Of a stretch of DNA of 20,685 nucleotides, positions 15,028-20,685 are shown in pieces. Both the position numbers and the translations under genes were made by a program. Positions within the stretch are counted from its first letter, which is position 1, and every line of letters begins with the position of its first letter. The stretch comes from Prevotella sp. UBA6387. GTDB taxonomy: Bacteria; Bacteroidota; Bacteroidia; Bacteroidales; Bacteroidaceae. The DNA is taken from contig DJQL01000074.1 of assembly GCA_002437565.1 (NCBI GenBank), positions 1-20,685 on the forward strand, given 5' to 3'. The notes below the pieces were generated by a model. It worked only from the letters and a program-made list of their open reading frames with translations, was not told the DNA's origin and ran no database searches.

Positions 15028-17604
15028 TTACAAGTCATTGAGATTGATCTCTTTCTCCGACTTGTCTTTCTTGTTTGACTTCTGCGATTCGCTACCTTTA
15101 GATGACTTAGACTCAGAAGTATGGGCATCATCCTCTGAATACTGGTTCGATATGGGTTCGCCATTCTCATCCAATATCACCTCCTGGTCGCTTATAACAC
15201 GAGAGCTATCCACTCTCGTCGTGTCGCGTTTCACCTTTGGCACATAGCTCTGGCAGACATACATGTCAGACGTGATTCCGTCATCGGCAGTCGGCTTCTT
15301 GAACCTACCATGATATTTTTGGAATTCAGGGTCATTCATGACATAGTGATAGAACAAGCCCACGATTGGCAACGCGGTTCGCGAACCTTGCCCCAGCGCG
15401 CCTGTGCGGAAGTGTATGCTACGGTATTCGCCACCTACCCATGCGCCAACTACAAGATTGGGGCTCACTCCCTCAAACCAAGCGTCAGAATGATTGTTAG
15501 ACGTTCCTGTCTTTCCACCAAAGTCAGTATCCCTTGCTCCACCAGCATACTCCGCGGACAACAGGCTCTGACTTGTTCCGCCTGGATCATGGGTGCCTCC
15601 CATAAGCAACTGTTGCATAAGGAACGCGCTCTTGTATGGAATCACTTGTTCCGCTTCCGTGTTGTTCTCAAATACTGTCTTACCGTCCTTGTCAACAATT
15701 TTAGTGATGATTACAGGATCGTGATGCATACCATTGTTGGCAACTGTGCAATAAGCATCGGTAAGCTCAAGCAACTGCACATCGCTGGATCCAAGAGCCA
15801 ACGAAGGAGTATCGTCAAGTGGGCTCTTGATGCCCATCTTCTCCGCCGTGGCTATAATGCGGTTTATGCCCATTTCCTGTCCAAGACGAACGGCAACCGA
15901 GTTTATACTCTTTGCGAAAGCACTCTTCAATGGTATTGAGTCACCAGAGAAAGAGCCATTGGCATTAGTAGGAGTCCAAGTGACCACTTTCTTCTTAATC
16001 TTGTCATACACGTCCATAGAGATGTACTCGTCTCGACGTTTGTCACAAGGAGTAAGTCCTTGGTTCATAGCCTCCGTATAAACAAAAAGCTTGAATGTTG
16101 AGCCAGGCTGGCGCTCTGCCGTCACCTTGTCGTATTTCCATGACTTGAAATCTATGTCTCCAACCCATGCCTTCACGGCACCGGTCTGGGGTTCCATAGC
16201 AAGCATAGCGCAATGCATGAAAGTCACCATATACTTGATGGAATCCTCGGAGGTCATGTCTTTCACTATCGTGCCTTTGTCGTAGTCGAAGAGCTTGACA
16301 GGGTGCACCCAGTTGCGATAATAATAGTTTACCGAGTCTGGCTGGTTGGGGTAGCGGTTAAGAAGTGCCTTGTAGAAAGGTTGTCTCTGGGCTATCTGAT
16401 CGATAAATCCCGGTATCTCATTGCCATTCTCGTCACGCCATGGAGCTTGCCTCAACCAGTTTTTCGATTGGTTGCGATATATGCCCCAGTGGTTATTGAA
16501 GTTTTGCTGAACCTGTTTCATCTGCTGATGCACAGCCTTTTCAGCATATTTCTGCATTCGTGAGTCAAGCGTCGTGTAAATCTTCAGTCCATCACTATAT
16601 AAATCGTATTTAGGATCCCCATCGTCATCACGGAAATTTTGCCTGAAATAATCGGCAACATATTCACGGAAATACAATGCCTGACCATCATAATTCTCCT
16701 CAACCTTAAAGTGCAGCACAATAGGAAGGCGCTGAAGCGAATCGCATTCTTCCCTGTTCAAGTCGCCGTGACGGTACATGTTGGACAAAACCACATTGCG
16801 GCGTCTCTTGCTGTTCTCAGGATTTGTCTTTGGATTATACATTGAAGTGGCCTTCAGCATTCCCACCAACACTGCGCAGTCTTGCGTTGAGAGACTGTCG
16901 GGGGTCGTACCGAAATAGGTACGCGAAGCCGTCTTTATGCCATAAGAGTTATTACCGAAATCCACGGTATTGGTATACATAGTGATTATGTCACGCTTAT
17001 TGTAAACCGTTTCAAGCTTGGTGGCTATAATCCATTCCTTGCTCTTCACTATAAGAATCTTCAAGCCTGGAATCTTGCCAAGAAGCCCCGTGGAATATTG
17101 CGAGCGCACACGAAACATGTTTTTCGCCAACTGCTGCGAAATTGTCGAAGCGCCTCGCCCATCGTGACGCAAGACCGCGTCTTTGACTGCCGCGAAAAGA
17201 CCAACGACATCAACGGCCATTCCACGTGGGCGACTGTAGAAGCGCTCATCCTCCGTGTCAATCAAGGCCTTAAAAAACGCAGGGTTAATTTGGTCATACT
17301 TCACGGGCGTGCGGTTCTCATTGAAAAACTTGCCAATCAACTTGCCGTCCGCACTGTAAATCTCAGAGGCTTGGTTGGATGGCGGATTAAGGATGCCTGA
17401 GAAATAGCCTGGGCTCTTGCCAAACAACCAAAGGAAATTGATGTCAACGGCACCAAGGTAAATGAAGATAAAGGCAATGAGCGACGCAAATGCGACAAGC
17501 GTTTTCGTGTACCAAGCCTTACCTTTATACAAACTCTTGTACCAAGGCCAAAATGCTCTCATCTTGCGCAATGACCAACGCACGAATCTTGAAAGTTTTC
17601 TCAT
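15028..17604 (-). CDS. Class A penicillin-binding protein (PBP1A type)
   Basis: 858 aa, bifunctional peptidoglycan synthase of the inner membrane. A basic cytoplasmic N-terminus is followed by a TM helix at about 34-56 (TLVAFASLIAFIFIYLGAV). The GT51 glycosyltransferase domain has DTEDERFY with the likely catalytic Glu118, and GASTISQQLAKNMF. The transpeptidase domain has all three motifs: STFK (Ser502, Lys505), SIN (566-568) and KTG (698-700). The tail after about 790 is rich in Ser, Lys, Asp and Glu. Odd point: in GT51 motif I the usual E-D-x-x-F-x-x-H-x-G reads EDERFYSRPRG, with no His and one extra residue before the Gly. Length is normal. Monocistronic, with a -7 box at 17652-17659. It could equally be called mrcA or ponA; the symbol is left blank. 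Confidence 0.95.
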   Translation of the reverse strand: MRKLSRFVRWSLRKMRAFWPWYKSLYKGKAWYTKTLVAFASLIAFIFIYLGAVDINFLWLFGKSPGYFSGILNPPSNQASEIYSADGKLIGKFFNENRTPVKYDQINPAFFKALIDTEDERFYSRPRGMAVDVVGLFAAVKDAVLRHDGRGASTISQQLAKNMFRVRSQYSTGLLGKIPGLKILIVKSKEWIIATKLETVYNKRDIITMYTNTVDFGNNSYGIKTASRTYFGTTPDSLSTQDCAVLVGMLKATSMYNPKTNPENSKRRRNVVLSNMYRHGDLNREECDSLQRLPIVLHFKVEENYDGQALYFREYVADYFRQNFRDDDGDPKYDLYSDGLKIYTTLDSRMQKYAEKAVHQQMKQVQQNFNNHWGIYRNQSKNWLRQAPWRDENGNEIPGFIDQIAQRQPFYKALLNRYPNQPDSVNYYYRNWVHPVKLFDYDKGTIVKDMTSEDSIKYMVTFMHCAMLAMEPQTGAVKAWVGDIDFKSWKYDKVTAERQPGSTFKLFVYTEAMNQGLTPCDKRRDEYISMDVYDKIKKKVVTWTPTNANGSFSGDSIPLKSAFAKSINSVAVRLGQEMGINRIIATAEKMGIKSPLDDTPSLALGSSDVQLLELTDAYCTVANNGMHHDPVIITKIVDKDGKTVFENNTEAEQVIPYKSAFLMQQLLMGGTHDPGGTSQSLLSAEYAGGARDTDFGGKTGTSNNHSDAWFEGVSPNLVVGAWVGGEYRSIHFRTGALGQGSRTALPIVGLFYHYVMNDPEFQKYHGRFKKPTADDGITSDMYVCQSYVPKVKRDTTRVDSSRVISDQEVILDENGEPISNQYSEDDAHTSESKSSKGSESQKSNKKDKSEKEINLNDL

Positions 17605-17651
17605 AAAGCGTTTTTGACAGTTACCATTAAGAAACTGATATAATTACTTTG

Positions 17652-17682
17652 CAAAGATACTTAATAATAGACAAACTACATA
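17652..17682 (-). promoter_or_regulatory. Candidate promoter of the PBP gene
   Basis: Minus-strand TATCTTTG followed by C (17659-17652) matches TAnnTTTG. TATG at 17682-17679, with a 19-nt spacer, is one mismatch from the -33 TTTG. The predicted leader is about 40 nt. Confidence 0.5.
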
Positions 17683-17874
17683 CTGACCACAAAGATTTTA
17701 TGTTTTGTTAAAAATTGGATAGTAGGTAAATGTTACTGACAAAAGCATTTATCTACTTTACACCCATTAGACAATGCTCGTGTCGAGCATACACGCAGAA
17801 AGGCGAGCCCGACAAGAGTCGGGCTCGCCTTTCTGCCATTGACACGGAATGTCAACGATGGTCATCGTGCACAT
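17683..17874. other. Intergenic stretch upstream of the PBP gene
   Basis: No gene was seen. It contains AGACAATGCTC (17769-17779), shared with the intergenic segment near 6502, a small hairpin ATGCTCG-TGT-CGAGCAT (17774-17790), and the terminator hairpin of the neighbouring small gene. Confidence 0.5.
17795..17836. terminator. Terminator hairpin downstream of the 68-aa membrane protein gene
   Basis: Perfect 19-bp, GC-rich stem: 17795-17813 with 17818-17836, loop AAGA. It begins 38 nt after the stop codon of the minus-strand gene at 17875-18081. Its presence supports that small gene being a transcribed unit. Confidence 0.75.
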
Positions 17875-18081
17875 TTAGATGGCACTGTAACCATTGGTCG
17901 AGTTTTCTTTCATGATGTCGCGCACGCTCTTTTCCACGTATGGGCCATCGTGATGGGCCGTGGGGTCAGCATGGTGGGGGACATCCTCAACATAGTTGAA
18001 GTTCTTGTAGCGCATTTCGCCAATGAACCACAATAGGCAGGCCACGACGATGAATGCTATAAACGCTAATGCATAGCTCAT
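17875..18081 (-). CDS. Small single-TM membrane protein of unknown function
   Basis: 68 aa. One hydrophobic helix at about residues 4-20 (ALAFIAFIVVACLLWFI) is followed by a hydrophilic tail containing GEMRYKNFNYVEDVPHH and a His cluster (HHADPTAHHDG), then a charged end. The positive residues just after the helix would keep the tail in the cytoplasm by the positive-inside rule, but they are few. Evidence that it is real: a -7 box at 18132-18139, a strong hairpin after the stop, and a divergent neighbour with its own promoter. The histidines might bind metal, but that is a guess. I do not recognise the family. Confidence 0.7.
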   Translation of the reverse strand: MSYALAFIAFIVVACLLWFIGEMRYKNFNYVEDVPHHADPTAHHDGPYVEKSVRDIMKENSTNGYSAI

Positions 18082-18131
18082 AATGCAATTATTATTTTAA
18101 TGTGATAAATTTTATAACCTATAATTTTTGG

Positions 18132-18139
18132 CAAAGTTA
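18132..18139 (-). promoter_or_regulatory. Candidate -7 box for the 68-aa membrane protein gene
   Basis: Minus-strand TAACTTTG followed by C matches TAnnTTTG. The predicted leader is about 45 nt. No TTTG at -33. Confidence 0.45.
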
Positions 18140-18182
18140 CTGAAAATCCCCCTATTTTCGTCACTTGGTAATTGTTTTTTAT

Positions 18183-18190
18183 TAATTTTG
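18183..18190 (+). promoter_or_regulatory. Candidate -7 box for the TerB-DnaJ gene
   Basis: TAATTTTG followed by C matches TAnnTTTG, 26 nt before the ATG at 18217. A poor -33 candidate (TTCG, 22-nt spacer) precedes it. Together with 18132-18139 this makes a compact divergent promoter region. Confidence 0.5.
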
Positions 18191-18216
18191 CAGGTAAAAC
18201 ACACAAATAAGACAAT

Positions 18217-18999
18217 ATGTCAATGGGAAAATGGATAGGAGGCTTCCTCGGCCTCATGGCAGGCGGCCCTTTGGGAGCCATTGCCGGCTTCGTGCTGGGT
18301 TCACTCTTCGACGCTAACAAAAAAGCAGAGACTATTGTCGGCAACGACAGCGAGCAGAACCAACAACAATACTACGAGGGACAGCGCAACACATTCCGCT
18401 TCTCGCTGCTCGTCTTGGCGTCGTATATCGTCAGGGCCGACGGCAAGGTGATGCACTCTGAGATGAACGTGGTGCGAGCGTTTCTCCGCGAGACCTTTGG
18501 CGAGCAAGCCGTCGTGGAGGGCGTGCAGATAATGCGAAAGCTCTTCGACCAGCAGAAACGCCTCGGCATGGCAGAGTTCCGTTCGGCTGTATTCAGCTCT
18601 TGCCAGCAGCTCCGCCAATACATGGCCTACGAGCAACGCCTTGAGCTTGTCCATTTTCTCGTGCTCATAGCCCAAGCCGACGGCGTGTTATCAAGCGAGG
18701 AGGTCACCGCACTGCGCGAGTGCGCCGCCCAGCTCGGCGTGGATGGGCAAGACCTCGACAGCATGCTCAACCTCCAAGATGCATCATCGTCGCTCGACGC
18801 TGCATACAAGGTGCTTGGCGTGGAGCCTACGGCAACCGACGAGGAGCTGAAAGCGGCTTATCGCCGATTGGCACTAAAGAACCACCCCGACCGCGTGGCG
18901 TCGCTTGGCGAGGAGGTACGAAAGGCAGCCGAAAAGAAATTCCAGGAGATAAACGCCGCCAAGGAGACGGTGTGGAAAGCAAGGGGCATGAGAGGGTAA
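18217..18999 (+). CDS. DjlA-like co-chaperone with TerB and C-terminal J domain
   Basis: 260 aa. The N-terminus (about 1-30) is a Gly/Ala-rich hydrophobic segment ([21 protein letters not shown]), resembling the dimerising TM anchor of DjlA. A TerB-like helical domain spans about 58-175; [17 protein letters not shown] and [17 protein letters not shown] are its two acidic, metal-binding-like repeats. A J domain covers about 193-260 ([26 protein letters not shown]) with the essential HPD at 223-225, so it should stimulate DnaK ATPase. Domain order matches DjlA of Gram-negative bacteria. Start ATG 18217 (another ATG two codons later). It converges on the ThuA-like gene across 22 nt. Confidence 0.92.
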   Translation: MSMGKWIGGFLGLMAGGPLGAIAGFVLGSLFDANKKAETIVGNDSEQNQQQYYEGQRNTFRFSLLVLASYIVRADGKVMHSEMNVVRAFLRETFGEQAVVEGVQIMRKLFDQQKRLGMAEFRSAVFSSCQQLRQYMAYEQRLELVHFLVLIAQADGVLSSEEVTALRECAAQLGVDGQDLDSMLNLQDASSSLDAAYKVLGVEPTATDEELKAAYRRLALKNHPDRVASLGEEVRKAAEKKFQEINAAKETVWKARGMRG

Positions 19000-19011
19000 T
19001 TATACCCTCTC
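18990..19011. terminator. Bidirectional terminator between the TerB-DnaJ and ThuA-like genes
   Basis: GAGAGGGTA (18990-18998) pairs perfectly with TACCCTCTC (19003-19011) around a 4-nt loop. It overlaps the stop codon of the + gene and lies 10 nt after the stop of the - gene. Confidence 0.6.
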
Positions 19012-19021
19012 GCCCACCCCA

Positions 19022-19831
19022 TTATTTCTCAAACGGGTCGCCCTTGGGCGACTTGCTGACCACCCAGCGGAAGGCATTGGTGAAGAGCAACTTCTGCGCG
19101 GCATCGGAGAAGCACTCGTCGCCATGACCCATGTTGAGATATATCATGCGATACTTGTTGTTGGTCCACACCACGGGGAAATCGCCGCTCTTCACGACAT
19201 CCTTTATGCCAAAAGGATAATTCTTGGGCGATATGGTCTGCAGGACTGTGACGTTCTTGTTTTTTCTTGGAGACACGCTCCACTGATAGAACTCCGACGC
19301 GGGACCCACATAGCTCTTGGGCAGGTTCTTCGTCACGGGATGGTCATTTGTGTCCACGTCCATCAAGGCGCACTGCGGTGGCCAGTTGTTGCACAGGAAA
19401 GTGCCGCACCCCAAGAACTCGTTGTACCACGGCCACTTGGTGTTGGCGTCGTTGTAGGCTGAGGCATGGAAGCCCATCCATCCGCCACCGTTTTCCATAT
19501 ACTTCTGGAACGCCTCACGGTCGTCCTGTCTCGTGGGCGAGAAGTTGAGCCACACCACGATGTCGTATTGCGACAAGTAGTTGATGTAGCGATGGAAATC
19601 TGTAGTGGTCTCATACAAGAACCCTTCACCATAGGACAGCTTGTTGAAGAACGTGAGGGCTTCCTTGTCGAACTGCACGTGCGCCTCCTCGGCAAACGGG
19701 TCCCATACCAACAGCGCGCGGAAACGCGGTGCCTTGGCATAGTTGGCAGGGTAAGAAGACTGGGCGAGGAGAGAAATAGTCGGGACAAGCAATGTCAAGA
19801 CCGACAAAATAAACTTGCGTATTGTTTTCAT
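19022..19831 (-). CDS. Secreted ThuA-like protein
   Basis: 269 aa. Signal peptide at about 1-23 (RKFILSVLTLLVPTISLLA, then Q). The mature protein has the ThuA (trehalose-utilisation-type, class I glutamine amidotransferase-like) fold: FRALLVWDPFAEEAHVQFDKEA, YDIVVWLNFSP, MENGGGWMGFHASAYND, DHPVTKNLP, FPVVWTNNKYRMIYLNMGHG and LLFTNAFRWVV. The family is linked to sugar processing in several bacteria, but its reaction is often unproven, and no activity can be assigned here. It starts 39 nt after the second SusD stop on the same strand, so it is likely the downstream gene of a SusC/SusD-type operon and acts in the periplasm or at the surface on the imported glycan. Confidence 0.92.
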   Translation of the reverse strand: MKTIRKFILSVLTLLVPTISLLAQSSYPANYAKAPRFRALLVWDPFAEEAHVQFDKEALTFFNKLSYGEGFLYETTTDFHRYINYLSQYDIVVWLNFSPTRQDDREAFQKYMENGGGWMGFHASAYNDANTKWPWYNEFLGCGTFLCNNWPPQCALMDVDTNDHPVTKNLPKSYVGPASEFYQWSVSPRKNKNVTVLQTISPKNYPFGIKDVVKSGDFPVVWTNNKYRMIYLNMGHGDECFSDAAQKLLFTNAFRWVVSKSPKGDPFEK

Positions 19832-19870
19832 ATATATTATCTTACAAAGTTAATCAAATTCACTAAACCT

Positions 19871-20685
19871 CTACTTCGTCCATCCTGGATTTTGCGTAAG
19901 GTTTCCATGCGAGCGATCTATCTCGCTTTGGTCAATCGGAAAATACCTATACTTCTCTGTCCAACCCTTGCTACCGAGTATTTCCGTGCCCTTGTCGAAT
20001 CTGAGAATGTCAAACCATCTCTGCATTTCATCTATAAACTCAAAGCCACGCTCTTCAAAAATCTTGTCGAGGGCTTCTTGTTTGCCAAGAGCCGCAAGGT
20101 TTATCCTGTGGTTCTTGTCTTGGAACGCACGGTCACGAACTTGGTCAAACCATCCTTGTGCTTCCGCGTTTACCGTGCCGTTTATGCGCTCGTATAGTTC
20201 GGTAGCAAGCAAGAGCACGTCGGCATACCTGTAAAAACGGAAAGAAGCAGAGTAGTTGTACAAAGGGTTCACGTCTGAAGCACTTTCCTTTCGCGGTTGA
20301 TATTTGTAATGTCCCATTCCTTCCCATGCCTCTTGCGCGTTACTGATTTGAAATTTGCTGCCGGCATCCAGCTTGCCGTCTTTCGCGAGAGACTCTACCT
20401 TTTTTGCCTCGTCGTCCCAAAGGATGACAGTGCCCTCCCTTCTTGTGTCACCGTCGGCAAAAAGGTTATACACGTGACTGTTCATGGTGTTCTGACCATA
20501 ACCTTCGCAGAGCCCTCCCTGGTCCGCGCTTCTGGGGTCAACTATGTTTCTTCCGCCAACAGACCTGCATATCGGGTTTCCCTCACCGGTGTTGTTTCCC
20601 GCAAAGGCCACGTCATAAATAGACTCCGAGCCCCATTCCCCAGACTTCCACCATAAATCCTTGTAGTTAGGCAAGAGACTGTAGT
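19871..20685 (-). CDS. SusD/RagB-family lipoprotein, C-terminal part (cut by window edge)
   Basis: The frame is open to the right edge and stops with TAG at 19871-19873, giving about 271 residues of the C-terminal SusD domain. The N-terminus, lipobox and presumably the SusC partner lie beyond 20685. Family signatures: FRFYRYADVLLLATELYERING, VRDRAFQDKNHRI, IFEERGFEFIDEMQRWFDILRF, YRYFPIDQSEIDRSHGNLTQNPGW. It is clearly different from the first SusD at 1179-3101, so this is a second system, not a duplicate. The ThuA-like gene follows it. Confidence 0.93.
   Translation of the reverse strand, partial: YSLLPNYKDLWWKSGEWGSESIYDVAFAGNNTGEGNPICRSVGGRNIVDPRSADQGGLCEGYGQNTMNSHVYNLFADGDTRREGTVILWDDEAKKVESLAKDGKLDAGSKFQISNAQEAWEGMGHYKYQPRKESASDVNPLYNYSASFRFYRYADVLLLATELYERINGTVNAEAQGWFDQVRDRAFQDKNHRINLAALGKQEALDKIFEERGFEFIDEMQRWFDILRFDKGTEILGSKGWTEKYRYFPIDQSEIDRSHGNLTQNPGWTK

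Overview
The window looks like chromosomal DNA from a Bacteroidota species, most likely Prevotella or a close relative. The support is SusC/SusD pairs, Bacteroidota-type -7 promoter boxes (TAnnTTTG, nearly always followed by C), mostly A-rich leaders instead of Shine-Dalgarno sites, and the family content. There is no insertion sequence, integrase, CRISPR array, phage gene or rRNA. Genes are mostly intact; the serpin at the left edge and the SusD at the right edge are cut by the window ends.

Layout: (1) 1-1004, the 3' part of a serpin gene on +, converging on (2) a susC-susD operon on - (6321 to 1179); a perfect 21-bp hairpin separates them. (3) A secreted protein of unknown function with a basic tail (7398-6760, -). 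(4) tRNA-His(GTG) on - with its own promoter and terminator, then a compact array of 22-bp repeats (7862-7970), then miaA on +. (5) A three-gene + operon (9195-13913) with a canonical promoter and a strong terminator: GH133-type glycogen debranching enzyme, GT4/GT5-type glycosyltransferase and a GH57 alpha-amylase-like protein. (6) A 45-codon ORF followed 5 nt later by rpe. (7) A class A penicillin-binding protein on -, convergent with rpe across a perfect 20-bp hairpin. (8) A small single-TM protein on -, divergent from a TerB-DnaJ (DjlA-like) protein on +. (9) Part of a second SusD followed by a secreted ThuA-like protein, both on -.

Together these are glycan uptake at the outer membrane (two SusD systems), intracellular glycogen turnover (the GH133/GT/GH57 operon), pentose phosphate metabolism (rpe), peptidoglycan synthesis (PBP1A type) and tRNA modification (miaA). 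Most of this is ordinary core or PUL-type Bacteroidota content.

I found no strong case for a wholly new system. The observations most worth checking are: the GH57 protein, which appears to lack both catalytic residues while sitting in the glycogen operon; the 22-bp repeat array between the tRNA-His and miaA promoters; the small uncharacterised ORFs at 14087-14224 and 17875-18081; and a diverged intergenic repeat flanking the 212-aa secreted protein.
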